A stretch of 64,000 nucleotides of DNA from Cryptomeria japonica (GCF_030272615.1 NC_081414.1:820565896-820629895); one strand, 5' to 3'. Positions 1-12,405 are shown, numbered from the stretch's first letter. Numbers and translations are program-made. The notes: generated from the letters alone by a model not told the origin.

Positions 1-949
1 GCATTAAATGTTATGTAATGGTTGTAACAAACCCTAATTAGGGTTTTCATTGTAAAATCTTGGCCATTGATCTTGAATTGATCTAAGCCATCAAATTGTA
101 TTGTGGGCACTATATAAGCCCAGGCATTTCATTTTGTAAAGGTGGAATTTTAGAGAATTAGAGAGAGTTGTAAATAGTTGAAAGTAGTTAGAGAGTAGAA
201 TAGGAGGACAAGGCAAGAAATTGTTGCCATTGATTGTAAACAAACTCCATTTTCATTGAAGTAATGGTGAAATATGTCGTTTTCTTGCAATTTGCATGGT
301 TTCTTGTTGAAGTCTTCAATCTTAGATGGTAGATGATTAAATGAATGGAGGGAATGTGATTGATTGATGGTGGAATTCGTACATCCATACTACTAGCAGT
401 TTGTTGATTGCAAATTTGCCTTGTGTAGTCGACTGGAATCGTTCAGCTTAAGCTCAATTTCAATTTGTCGCCTCTTCATTGATATGCATCAACTTGGATG
501 GTATCTATGCCTGCGGTGATGATTTGAACATCATAAAGCTCCCTTAGAAGATCGCACTAGTCTTGTGTAGATGTTCCATTGATGTCAAAACAAGATCTAG
601 TTAGAGTTTCACCAAAAATCAAGTCATTGCTCCTACATTCTTCGTATTAAGATTAGATCCTCTCTTCGCCCTTATCCTTTTCCCATTTTTTTTAATCTAA
701 GTTAGTCCGAGCCTGTGTCCAGCAAAGCAGATCGGAAGTTCAATGTAAGTCCCCTTGTGATTCCAGCAAATCACATCATACCACTGGAGCTTGTCCACAC
801 GTGGAGACCCCACTAAAAGAACCTTGGAGTCTACCTAACTGATCCTTTACGCGAATCTTCAGCAGTTAGAGACTATTTTCTCAAGAGAGGATAAGATACC
901 CTTAGGTATTTTATTCTGTGTATGATTGTGTACAAAATACACGTCAACA
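1..949 (+). repeat. LTR-like fragment, cut by the window edge
   Basis: No coding potential was found. The stretch has a TATA-like signal (CTATATAAGCCC near 110), a transcript-like leader rich in GAGAGA, and ends with ...CGTCAACA at 949, the kind of CA end expected of a plant LTR. No primer-binding site follows, and no second copy lies in the window, so this may be a solo or truncated LTR of a different family from the Copia element that follows. Assignment rests on general appearance only. Confidence 0.35.
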
Positions 950-3900
950 GATACCTCTGGACCTTTGACAATTCTCTGGCTCAAAACTGCAAGCTCACAA
1001 AATGAGCTACTCAAGCTTGCTCTGAAAGGCGATTCTGAATGCAATCTACAAAATTTTGAGCCTAGGACTTCAAATTTAGGCAAAATATTTGAAGTCCTAA
1101 CACTTCGGCTATGACAAATTTGGTCACTTTGCTAGAGAATGTCCTTCAAGGCCCAAGCATCAAGCTGTTGCAACAAATGTTGAACATGCTTCTCCTCTTA
1201 GAGAATCAAGTGAAAATTCAAAGGGTTTCTTATTTATTTCTGCCCTTTCAAGTAATGTTCCCTTTGATAGTAATACTTGGCTGATTGACAGTGGAGCTTC
1301 TCATCATATTACTGGATATCGTGAACATCTCTCGAATCTGATTGAAAAGGATTCTCACTTGCATGTTATCATTGGTGATGATGCTTGTTATTCAGTGAAA
1401 GGAGCTGGTACCACTTCTTTTCATTTGGATTCTGGAATTCCTCTTCATCTGAGTGATGTGCTATTTGTTCCTAGAATCAAGAGAAATCTGATTTCTATCT
1501 CAGCTTTGGAAGATAAAGAATATCAGGTTGCATTTGCTTAAGGCAAAGTTCTTGCATGGAAGAAGAACTCTAGCATCAAAATAACTTGTGAGATTGGTGT
1601 TCATCATGACAGTCTATATAGACTTTCAGCTCGTTCTGTTCATGCATTAGCTCATGATTCAATGACTTCTAATGAGTTGTGACATAAAAGATTTGCTCAT
1701 CTAAATTTCATAACTCTTTCCTCCATGGAGAAGATGGTCATTGGTCTTCCTAAGTTCAATCAAGATCATGATGGTGTCTGCAAAGGATGTGCTCTAAGTA
1801 AGAACATTAAAAGTCCTTTTCACTCTAGTGCAAGTAGAGCAAAAGAAATTCTAGAGCTGATTCATTTTGAATTGTGTGGTCCTATGTTTGTTGCTCCTTT
1901 AAGTGGTTTTTGGTACTATGTTACTTTCATTGATGATTTCTCTTGTAAGACATGGATATACTTTTTGAAATCTAAAGAATCTGATGAAGTGTTGTCTAGA
2001 TTTAAAGAGTTCAAAGCTATAGTAGAGAATTTGTCTGATAAGAGGATCAAAGTTTTAAGATCTGACAATGGGGGTGAATATACTTTTGGTTTATTTCAAA
2101 AAAATTGTATTGAAGCTGGGATTAAGAGGGAGTTTTGTGTCCCTTATAATCCTCAACAAAATGGAATTGTTGAAAGAAAGAACAAGTCTATTGTTGAGGC
2201 AGCGAAGGCCATGATCCACGATCAAGGTCTTCAAATATTTATTTGAGCAGAAGCTTGCAAGACAACTGTTTTTGTTCAGAATCGTAGTCCACATCAAATT
2301 CTAGATAATATGACACTTGAAGAAGCTTTCACAGGTTCTAAACCAGATATTAGTCATTTCAGAATTTTTGGATGTCCAACGTATATTCATATTCCAAAAG
2401 ATAAGAGAACTAAGTTAGAGCCTTCAAGAAAGAAAGGCATTTTTGTTGGTTATAGTGAATCATCAAAAGCATATAGAATTTACATTCTAGTTCAAAAGCA
2501 AATTGAAATCAGCAAAGATGTCTCTTTTGAAGAAGATGTAGCTTGCAAAAGGTCTAAAGAATCTAATATGGAAATTGATAGAGAAGATTTTGTGCCTTCT
2601 CAAGATATGGATATGGCTGTCCCGGATTCCCCTTCAGAGATTCAGAGGGAGACTACAGAGTTAAAAGATTTTGTTGATCCTGTTGATCCTACAAATACTT
2701 CTGCTGGCCCATGTAATGCTTCAGCTAATAAGAAGAGACCTTTGTGGGCAAGGCATACTATGCAAGAGGCTGAAAAATATGTAGCCCCACGTGGTATTTT
2801 CAAGGAAAATAAAAGACCTCATAAGTTTGCAGGATATGTTGCTTTGATGAGTCATATTGTAGCATCTGAGCCTTCAAGTTTTGAGGAGGCTTCAAAGCAG
2901 CAAGTATGGAAGGATGCCATGATGGAGGAGTACCAAACCATAATCATGAATGATGTGTGGGAAATAGTTCCTAGGCCCAAAAGTAAATTTGTTGTTTTTT
3001 CTAAGTAGTTGTTCAAAATTAAACATGCAGCTGATGGAAGTGTTGAAAAGTATAAAGCTAGATTTGTAACTAAAGGTTTTTCTCAGAAGGAAGGTATAGA
3101 CTATGAGGAGACCTTTGCTCCTGTAGCTCGATATACTTCTATCAGAACTATTATTGCTATTGCAACTATTAAAGGGTGAACATTACATCAGATGGATGTA
3201 AAGACAACATTCTTAAATGGTGTAATTGAAGAAGAAGTTTTTATTGAGCAGTCAGATGGTTTTGTGATCCATGATAAAGAGTCACATGTATGCAGATTGA
3301 AAAAGGCCTTGTATGGCCTTAAGCAAGCTCCGCGAGCATGGCATGAAAAAATTGATCATTATTTGTTGAGCTTGGGTTTTCTCAAAAATGATGCAAATTC
3401 AAATATCTACTTCAAGGTAATTGATGATAAAGCCTTAATTTTAGTTCTATATGTTGACGATTTATTTTTTACTAGAGAGGATGACCTCATAGCTAGATGT
3501 AAGAAAGAGTTAGCTTCTGAATTCGAGATGAAAGATCTTGGTTTGATGCATTATTTTCTTGGTTTAGAAGTGTGGCAAACATCAAATGAAGCCATATTGA
3601 GTCAAGGGAAATATGCCATTGACCTTCTGAAAAGATTTGGTATGTTAGATTGCAAGTCTATGGCAACTCCCATGGAAGCAAATCTGAAAAAGTTACATGA
3701 GGTTGCAGCTAGTTCAGACTTACTTGATCCTACTATGTATAAGCAATTGATTGGATCTTTAATATATTTAATCAATACAAGGCCTGACATTTGTTATGCT
3801 ATTAGCACTCTCAGTCAGTTCATGTGTGAGCCTAGACAAATTCATTTTGTTGCAGCTAAACATATATTGAGATATGTGCATGGTACAGTGGGATATGACC

Positions 3901-4546
3901 TGAAATATACTTCTTGTGAAGTTCTGAAATTGCAAGGTTTTTCTGATTCAAATTAGACAGGATGTGTCCCTGACATGAAGAGCACTTCAGGATGTTGTTT
4001 CAGCCTAGGTTCAGCTATGATTTCCCGGTGCAGCAGAAAACAATCATGTGTTGCTTAGAGTACAGCTGAAGCGGAATATGTTGCAGATTGTGTGGCTGCA
4101 AGAGAAGCAATGTGGCTTTGCAAATTGCTCACAAGATTGTTTGGGCAGCCTTTGGAACCTACAGTGATTCTTTGTGATAACCAAAGTTATGTGAAGCTTT
4201 CGGTTAATCCTGTTTTCCATGATAGAACCAAGCATGTGGAAATAATATATCATTGCTTGAGAGAGATGGTTCAAAGAAAAACAGTGGAGCTCAAGTACAT
4301 TTGCACTGAAGAGCAAACAGCGGACATTCTCACCAAGCCACTTCCTAGAGTGAAGTTTTGTTATTTCCAAGACAAGCTTGGCATTGTGGAGAATGATGCT
4401 CTTGCTAAGAAAGAATCTCAACTTTAATGAATCTTTTACATGTTGTTAATGACTTCTTCTCTGTGAGGGAGAAGCTCGAGGTGCAATCTCTTGTAATGCA
4501 TTTTTCTCTGTGACGGAGAAATTTGAGGTGAAAGCCCTTCAAGCTC

Positions 4547-4770
4547 TTTTCACTAATGGGAGTAGCCATAGTGGATATCATGTTGAGAGACTCCATGACA
4601 ACATCACGTTGAGTGACCCTGTGATGAGAGCTTGTGTTATTTCACTCATGGCAGTAGCCATGGTAAACATCATGTTGAGTGAATCCATGATGCCTATCAC
4701 GTTGAGAGAATCCGTGATTAAATTTTGTTGTTTTCATATTGTGCTTGTCATGTTGAGAGACTCCATGACT
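4547..4770 (+). repeat. Degenerate tandem repeat between RNase H and the 3' LTR
   Basis: About five copies of a roughly 20-bp unit resembling CATGTTGAGAGACTCCATGA are spread over 220 bp, inside a larger unit of about 92 bp that begins with a TTTCACTNATGG segment and occurs twice. Each short unit begins and ends with CATG or CACG-like bases, so it is partly palindromic. A further duplicated segment (TCTCTGTGAGGGAGAA and TCTCTGTGACGGAGAA) lies just upstream at about 4457-4530. The region is non-coding. Confidence 0.7.
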
Positions 4771-4809
4771 TGAAAATCAGTTAATGATATCTCCTTTGTT
4801 AAGAGGGAG

Positions 4810-5884
4810 TGTTAATGTTTGTAACTTCAGTAGATATCTTTTCTTGCCGTGGTTGTGGAATTCTCTTTAATTTGTTGCATCTTTGTTCACTTCATAAAAT
4901 TTGAGCTCTATATACGTTGTGACTTTACTGGAAGTGTTTCAATTCTTTTTGTACTTATCAACACTATTCTTGCATTGATTTTTGCACGTATCGTATTCTC
5001 CTTGTATTTCTTAAGGGAAGAAATTATTTCTCGTCTTCATCCGTATAAGCTTCGTTGGTGTAAGATTCACGTGTGCCATCACCTTGGTGTCTCTTGTCAG
5101 TGCGGGAGGAGTTTCAAGTTGTTTTGTAACTGTCGCCAAATTCTTGATGTCTTAGCTTTCCATCTTCCGTCCTCTCGAGATATATTGTTTCGTGCGCCTA
5201 TTCTTTCTTCTGCACGTGTATTGTAATAGGTTGTATGGGAGTGCAAAGTAATTCTTAAGCAAGGCAATTTTATTATATGCTTTCAGTAATCTTTTGCGGA
5301 CGTATTTGAAGGAATGATATCGTCTTCAGCTATCTTGTAGTTTTTCGATCTTCCAGTATAATCCTTTTGTGTTCAATTGATATGTGACCTTGTCATGTTG
5401 TAGAAAGGTCATATTCTGAATGTAAGGTAGAAGTCATCATTTTCAGAAGCGCGCCTGTTCTTTCTTCTGCGCGTGTATTGTAACAGGTTGTATGGGAGTG
5501 CAGAGTAATTCTTAAGCAAGGCAATTTTATTATATGCTTTCAGTAATCTTTTGCAGACGTATTTGAAGGAATGATATCGTCTTCAGCTATCTTGTAGTTT
5601 TTCGATCTTCCAGTACAATCCTTTTGTGTTCAATTGATATGTGACCTTGTCATGTTGTAGAAAGGTCATATTCTGAATGTAAGGTAGAAGTCATCATTTT
5701 CAGAAGCTTCTTGACTTATACTATTGATTGTTAAAGTGATAACAATCATTGCTTGTTAGGCTTAAAAGCATTGTATTAGATTCATAGAGATAATAAAATT
5801 CAATTTTGGTGTGGTTGGGTTTTTCACCCTCAGGTGGAGGGTTTTCTCAGGATAAGTCCTTGTGTCTCTTGTTTTGTGTTTTCA
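4810..5884 (+). repeat. 3' LTR of the Copia element
   Basis: It starts TGTTAATG right after the purine run and is taken to end with ...TGTTTTCA at 5884. Beyond that point the sequence belongs to the flanking minus-strand element. The terminal part has the GGTTTTCTCAGG-type segment common near the R/U5 region of plant Copia LTRs. The right boundary is inferred because no 5' copy is present for comparison. Confidence 0.65.
5194..5707 (+). repeat. 257-bp tandem duplication inside the Copia 3' LTR
   Basis: Two head-to-tail copies (5194-5450 and 5451-5707) match almost base for base from GCGCCT to CATTTTCAGAAGC, differing at a handful of sites. The similarity indicates a duplication much younger than the element itself. 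Confidence 0.9.
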
Positions 5885-6004
5885 GATTCTGAAATTTTAT
5901 CTTTCTAGTTCTAATTTTAAAATTGTGGACCTTCAGCTATGCTGGCCCACATCCCATGACCCCTTTTCCTGGTAAGCCATCAAAGTTGCCTATCCTGAAT
6001 AAAT
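5885..6004 (-). mobile_element. Left remnant of the minus-strand LTR element split by the 6005-13572 insertion
   Basis: This 120-bp piece lies between the Copia 3' LTR and the 5' LTR of the next element and ends with the TAAAT target site. Read on the minus strand, it looks like a continuation of the coding-like sequence on the far side of the insertion (beyond 13577). It is therefore best read as the same broken host element rather than unique DNA. Confidence 0.5.
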
Positions 6005-7164
6005 TGTTGGCTTGATGATGATTTTTGTATTGGATAACTTTATGTGTTGTCATTGGTGGAACACATACACACACACACATATGTTCATATTGTCATGGTC
6101 ATCTTAGTTAAGTCAAACCAATACTACTCCTAAGTCTTCGTATTGCAAACCGGTATCATATGTATAGAGAAGTCCAACCGATATGAAGGTGTCTAAACCG
6201 GTATATACAGGTAAGATAATTGGTTTTGGTCAGTTCCACTGACACCAGTTTCGAGATGCAGCAGAGAGCGACAAAGAGGCACATGGACACAATCGGTATG
6301 AGTTGGAAGCGGTGAACACTAAACCGGTATCGGTGTTCAAACCAATTTCACTGATTGTGTGATGAGTTATCACCAGTCGTGATGTGTTATCTCTAACCGA
6401 CTTTTTTGGTGATGATTTGTGATGTGTTATGAAAGATTGTCCAGATACACTGAACCTAGGAAATTGTGATGAGGTTCTTGAAGCCGACATGAAATCTAAT
6501 GTCTATAAAAAAGGCATTGTGATGAGTCATTTACATATGCAAGACACGAGTTGCATTATGAGTCAGAGTTGACACGATTTATTGAAGGAGTTGCAGAGTA
6601 TGTCGGTGATACAGTATTGAGTTAGCAGAAAAGGATCTATACAAGCAAGATGAGCTATTTCTCGATCATACCACCTGTTGTTTTCTAATCACTACAGTAG
6701 TTAAATCCCCTAACTGGGTAAGCTCTAACAAGCTTCATTGTACAAATCCTCTAACTAGGTGATCCACTAGTTTGGATTTGAAATCCTCTATCGAGGTTAC
6801 TCCTAACAAGGTATTACCTTTTACCAAGTATAGCTTCTAACAAGGCTTTTGGAATCTCTAACAGGATTTGCTCCCAACAAAGCACTTTGTAGACCTTAAC
6901 CGGTCAGTTACCTATTACTGCAGATAGTTAACTTGTGAGTTCCATCTCACCGTGGTTTTTCCCAGTTGGGTTTTCCACGTATAAACACTTGTGTTATGGT
7001 GAATGTTTTACTTATTGTGAATGTTGTTATAACACTTTGGATTGCATGCAAAGTCTTAAGTAAACTGGTTAATTGTTTTTACCGGTCTGGTTTTAAAGTG
7101 TTCTTGTTTTTGCTATCACCGATTAACACCCCCCCCCCCCTCTCAGTGCTTTATAAGTCTATCA
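6005..7164 (+). repeat. 5' LTR of the non-autonomous element
   Basis: It begins TGTTGGCTTGATGATG and aligns along its whole length with 12418-13572. It contains many ACCGGT-like motifs, a short CA microsatellite near 6065, and ends with a C-run plus CTCTCAGTGCTTTATAAGTCTATCA. The PBS follows two bases later. Confidence 0.9.
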
Positions 7165-7166
7165 AT

Positions 7167-7180
7167 TGGTATCAGAGCCT
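7167..7180 (+). other. Primer-binding site (initiator tRNA-Met type)
   Basis: TGGTATCAGAGCCT is complementary to the 3' end of plant initiator tRNA-Met, the usual primer of plant Copia elements, and lies directly after the 5' LTR. Confidence 0.85.
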
Positions 7181-7226
7181 AACTTCCTTAAGGCCTAACC
7201 ACTTGGAAGGAAACCCTAAAGTCATT

Positions 7227-8530
7227 ATGGGGGATATGAATTATAGAGAGATGGCTAGAATACTTGATGCAACCAGGGAAGAACTTGAAACCCTGAGAGG
7301 TAGATTCAAAACTTCACAAGTAAAGAGGAGAGAGTTGACTAAACAATTATTGGAGATCTCTGACAACAGTTCTTCAGATGAGGCCAATATTGATGCACTG
7401 GCTGAAGAAGTGGAGAAACTGAATGGTGAGAAGCTAAACCTAAGGAGAGAACTTGAAGCCCTAACAATCAGTATGAGTCAAGAACTTCAAGCAAGGAGGG
7501 CAGCTGGAGACCTGATCAAAGAGAGAGATCATGAGATTTCTAAGATCAAGCAGGAGAATGCAGCTTTGCATGCGCATTGGCAAGAGGAGAAGGAAGAGAA
7601 ATAAGCATTACAGTTAGATCTTGAAATGGCAATGTCTCTTAGAGAGACTCTAAACAAGCACAATAAAGATCTTACCAAAGAGCTTACTGAGGCTAATGGG
7701 AAGCTTGACAAATTTAACAAAAGCTCCTCTATGTTGGATGAACAGATCCAATCTCAGAGAATGAAAGGTGACACATTTGGATTAGGATTCAATACATCTG
7801 AGAAAGGAGAATCTTCTAGTACCAAGAGCAGCATGCATGAAGGTAAAATTGCTCCTAAGGCTAAGAAGCCTACTGGTAAGAAAACTTACAAACCTATTTG
7901 CTTTATCTGTCACAAACCTGGACATACTGCTAATGTGTGTAGAAGCAAATCTAATGAGAACACAAGCTATAATGCTAATACTAGATATGTGTCTAGAAGA
8001 TTTGAAGGTCATTGTTACACATGCAATATGTATGGACATAGATCAGTTGACTGCAGATATGGAGCGAACAATCTGGCACCTAACATGAATCCAAGACCTA
8101 TCGGTGACTGGAAAAGGACTTATGACAACCGGAGAAACATGAACTGGCAAAAACCCTATGTCAACCGGTTCAGTCCCTATAAGATGGAGAAGGTAACCAA
8201 TGTAATTTGCACAATTTGCAATAACTTTGGTCATGTGGCTATGAACTGCAGAAGAAGGACTGGAAGAGGTAATGCAAGACCTTGGAGAGCATTTGGGATG
8301 GCCTGCTATCATTGTCACAAACCGGGACACATGGCTAAGTTCTGTAGAGCCAAGAAGAATAAACCGGTAAACTACTCTAAAGATCAATAAGGAAAGCAGA
8401 AGGTTGATGTTGAAGAAACCAGAGTGGAGATGAACAGAATTTGGAAGAAGAAAAGTGAGGACAAGCCAGCAAAAGAATCAAACCCTTCACCTAGTGTGGA
8501 GAATGCTACACTAGTAAACTGAGCTTTTCA
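7227..8530 (+). mobile_element. Part of the 6005-13572 element: coiled-coil plus four-zinc-knuckle coding region
   Basis: It starts with an ATG (MGDMNYREM...) about 46 bp after the PBS. The first third is a strongly charged, heptad-like coiled coil (ATREELETLRGRF, EVEKLNGEKLNLRREL). A Ser- and Lys-rich linker follows, then four CX2CX4HX4C knuckles between about 7.9 and 8.35 kb, of which the first and last contain HKPGH. This matches the nucleocapsid end of plant Copia gag. The UBN2-type capsid domain that precedes the knuckle in the intact family (present in the 31.9-39.0 kb element) is not recognisable. It may have been lost or never present. Fossil, broken. Confidence 0.75.
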
Positions 8531-9015
8531 AAAAGCCTAAGGGGAGCATAACGGTAAATCTACTTCTGGACCCCTTGAAGAGTGTATGGTAAGAGAGTTT
8601 TGCATTTCAAGTTGTAATATGTGAATTTTTGATATTGTTATCTATCGGTTTTCTAAGGATTACCAACTGGTTATATACCTACCGGTACAGGCGAGTTTGT
8701 TAAGTGGTAATTAGGGTTTGTTACCCTATCGGTAGTGTAATAAATGCAATGGGTAAGTTAATAAAAGGAAATTTGACTAAGTTATTTTTACCCTAATTGC
8801 ATTCGAAGAAGAATTTGTGAGCACTTGCAGAGCGAAACAGAGCATTGTTAGCTGATTGCGAATGGATTTGTGCTATGATTTAAAAAGTTGAATCGGATTT
8901 GAAGCGAAAGGAAGGCGAATCGGGTGTGAAAGCGAGAGAGCAACCGAAAACCCTAGCAGCTTGAAGGGAATAAGGTATTTTGATCAATCTTCTCTCGTAA
9001 GTCAGATTATTTCAA

Positions 9016-12000
9016 ATGGCATCGTCATCTACCCTGGCAGAAAGTCTTTTTATCACTGCAAAAGCTATGGAGTCTATGGGATCGGATAAAATAGAATCAT
9101 ATAATGCATTGTCTCAAGTTCTTGATGGTGTTTTGATTAACAAAGATTTGTCTAGTTACATTGATTGCAAAATTGAGGATCTAGGGTCATTAGCAATCTA
9201 TTCTCAGCTTAAATCTTTGTGTGATAAGAACGGGAAGATCAAACCCAAATATATTAGGGTTCATGAGAAAGGTTTTCATAACGCAGTATATTTTCTAGAA
9301 GATTTTGAAGAGGAACATGTCAGGATTATCCTTAGCCGTGTACATGGAGGAAATATGCATCTTGATAGGTCTCACACAATCACAAAGGAGGCTATTCATG
9401 CAGTAACCGGTTTCTACCAAACCGGTGAAGTACCAAAATTGAAAACAATCTCAAAGGAGACTGTTATTGCTTTGACAAAGACCACCACTGACAGTCGTGC
9501 TATATCGGTCAACAACATTGTAGATCAAGGAGTCAAATTTGCAACTATGGTTATTGGCTACCGAATATTCCATTCTAGCAGGATGAACAGTATACCATCT
9601 GTTGTTGTGCATGCCGCCTACAGGATGATGATAGAAAATCCAGATTATGACTTGTGCAAGGCAATGAGAAGTCAATTGATGCTGAACTTAGAATCAATTA
9701 AGAAGGACAACAGTCAAAAGTTTAAATATGGTCAACTGTTGATTGGTCTATTTTTCTACTTTCAGAATTTCATTCCAAGAATTGGTGATATTCAATGGTC
9801 TAAGGACATATCGGTTACAGCCCAAATCAAGAATAGCATTAAGGCTGTGAAGAACACATTTCCTGTTGCCATGAACAGATATTTTAATGAGTTTCAAAAG
9901 AGGATGAGCATGAGATTAAGGTGATCAGATGAAGTGGTGAAACACTTTCAAAAAGACATTTGTTTCACTGTAACCACTGACTTTTGCCTTATGGAGCCAG
10001 TTGAAACCAAAGAAGAAGAAATGGAAGAAATGAGCTATGAAGTCAACTATGACTTGTTAATCGGTTATGCCAACAACCTTTTGGCTTCTCCTAAGGATAC
10101 AAAGAAAAAAAGACTGGGAACTTATCAAGAAAGGATTGCACCTGCTCAACCCAATAGTACCAAGGAGAAAAAGAAGAAAGTTGGTCAACCAGCTTCTGTG
10201 ACCACGGGTACAAGGGTAACCAGAAGTATTCAGACCAAAAAGGAACCGGTACCCAAGGTATATGCAAAGAAGCAGACTGCAACAAGGAAGAGAGGAAGAC
10301 ATCTCATTCTTCAAGATGAATTTGAGGAAACTGATACTGAAGAAGAGACAAAGAAAATGAAAATGACTGCAACAAGGAAGAGAGGAAGACATCTCATTCT
10401 TCAAGATGAATCTAAGGAAACTGATACTAAAGAAGAGACAGAAAATGAAAGTGACTGGTAAGAAATCCAAACCAATAGTAGACATTTCTAAACAAAGTAC
10501 TCCTATTAATGTTTCAACATTCAAACCAATGAGTGATTTTGAGAGGACTTTAAAAACATTAAGGAGGAAATGGTTTGATAATGTAAAAGAATTTTTGATT
10601 CATTTGATGAAGGTTAGAAACAAGAAGTGGTAAAAGAGGCAATCAATCACCTATGTCAATACAACCGATTAGCACAAGATATTAAAAAAGACAATTCTGA
10701 TTCTTTATATTCAATACTTGAAAATAAATGACAAATGGTCTTAGATAAGGATCAAGAAATTATTGATAGAGTTTTTATTCAATATTTTCCTGAGTTGTCT
10801 CGAGATGAGTTGTTAGCATTGCTTGATAAGTACAAAGGGCAGTTTCATTCTAAATCAAGGGGACTAAGGTTATTGGATGGAAAGTTTCAACCTGTTGAAG
10901 ATGATACTCATCTTATAGCTCAAGATATTCAAAGGATGAATGCACTATTGAAAGGATATGATAATAAACCTGATCAAACTAACACTGGAGCTCCACCGGA
11001 GCTAGATGCTGAAGAGTTTATTACACCAAATGTTATCTATCCTGTCAAAGATAAGGATGACACAAGTTCCACACCGGTCATATTCTCAGTGGATGAAGTT
11101 GAAGAGATTGTTGATACTGTTGATCTAACCGGCAATGACATTGAACCTGTTAAAGAAACTAAACACCGGCTACAGAATCAAATGTGGATATTCAACCACC
11201 ACCGATCGAGAGACACATTGTTGAAAAACAACTGTCACCGGTCACTAAATCCACTCTGGAGGATCAATTAAAGAAAGAGAAAGAGAAAACAGAAGAGAAG
11301 ATAGCAGAGAAAAAGGATGAAAAGGAAAAAGAAAAGGTGAAGCAGCAAACTGATGATGATGATGACTCAATCAGTATACAAGGTCCAATTGATGTGGACA
11401 AATTAAGCGCATCTGAACTTATGGAGATTGCTTCTGTTATGCAATCTAGGGCTTAAAAGAAAAGATTGAAAGAGCAGAGAAAAGAAGCAGAAACAATTCA
11501 GACTGTTGTTGACATTTTGTCAAGTCTCCTACCGAAGACTGACACTGGTAATTTGTCTACCCCTATTGCCAAGCTTGGACAGCTAGTTACTGATGCTACT
11601 GACCAAATGAAATCACTTGAAGAGGTAGCACATGCCTTAGCCGAAAAAGGTTATAGGAAGAAAAGGGGAGAACAACTAATGTCAGATATAGATAAAGGCA
11701 AGATTGCTTTATCTGTGAATAAAGATCTTTTGAGAACTCCTATAGAAAAAGGAGGTAAAATTTTGGCTAATATATCTAAAGTTTCTTTCTTCTATTCTGA
11801 TTTAAAGCAAAAGCGTGAAGAAACAGAGAAAGAACTAGAGTGGATAAGTGCTGCATATAACCCTGTATAGGATTCGGCTTTAGATTTTGGCAAATCGGTT
11901 AATGCTTTGCAACATCTGTTAGCTATCTATGATTTTGAACAGGTTAAGTGAGTCAGATCCTTGAAAGAACTGAAGAACCAGTTGATCCTATAACTTGAAA

Positions 12001-12150
12001 TTCTACAGAGGGCATATAAGGATTCTGAAGCAATTTTGGCTACACCAGAGATGAGCACAGTGGATGCTATGGAAGAATTTTCTACACAAGTTTTGACAAC
12101 TGTTGAGATCACTGAAACATTGTTAGAAACATAGGATAATGATTTTGCAT
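9016..12150 (+). mobile_element. Part of the 6005-13572 element: second coding region of unknown family
   Basis: After about 480 bp of non-coding leader, a coding-like region opens with MASSSTLAESLFITAKAM. The first 300 residues look like a folded, helix-rich domain with no motif I recognise. They are followed by a long charged stretch with Lys/Arg-rich, nuclear-localisation-like segments (RKRGRH, KEKKKK) alternating with Glu/Asp-rich runs, then coiled-coil-like sequence (KEKEKTEEKIAEKKDEKEKE). It has no protease, RT or integrase motifs. Plant LTR elements are known to carry extra non-pol coding regions of uncertain role. Whether this one served the element or was captured from the host cannot be told. 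Fossil, broken. Confidence 0.6.
10276..10455 (+). repeat. 90-bp tandem duplication in the second coding region
   Basis: Two adjacent 90-bp copies (10276-10365 and 10366-10455) begin ACTGCAACAAGG and differ at about nine positions. The period is a multiple of three, and each copy encodes a basic patch (ATRKRGRH) followed by an acidic tail. Confidence 0.9.
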
Positions 12151-12405
12151 AGATGAAGTCTCATTTCATTGACATTTTCTTAAGACTTCCATTGTAAAAA
12201 CTCTTATATTTATATATGCAGTTTTTTATGCAAATTTTGATGTAATATATATGTATTTTACTTTTCAATTTGGCATTGTTGTCAAAGGGGGAGTAGAAAT
12301 ATGTATGTGATGTAAAATTTTGTATGTACTGTTAAGGGGGAGTCTGTACATTTTTGTAAGCACACTTAGTTGTCTCAAAATTTTCTAAGTGTTGCCATCA
12401 ATGCC

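Larger units (their letters stand above)
1100..5884 (+). mobile_element. Ty1/Copia LTR retroelement, 5'-truncated and broken
   Basis: Parts run in Copia order: a zinc-knuckle remnant near 1.1 kb, protease with the DSGASHH motif near 1.29 kb, integrase about 1.6-2.3 kb (GAG-pre-integrase and core, ending with the QQNGIVERKN signature), reverse transcriptase about 2.9-3.9 kb (YVDD present) and RNase H about 3.95-4.43 kb. The order protease-integrase-RT-RNase H is diagnostic of Copia rather than Gypsy. A polypurine run (GAGGGAG, 4804-4810) precedes the 3' LTR. The 5' LTR and most of gag are absent, replaced by unrelated LTR-like sequence. The coding part is broken, with about five to eight lesions, so this is a fossil. 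Its 3' end abuts leftover sequence of the minus-strand element into which the next element also inserted. Confidence 0.9.

Noticed and set aside
4849-5226. 125-codon open frame
   Set aside because: It lies wholly inside the Copia 3' LTR and crosses into its tandem duplication. It is not a gene.
10057-10524. Minus-strand frame of 155 codons
   Set aside because: It is antisense to the Lys/Glu-rich coding region of the LTR element, which automatically opens the reverse frame. It includes a mirrored copy of the 90-bp duplication.
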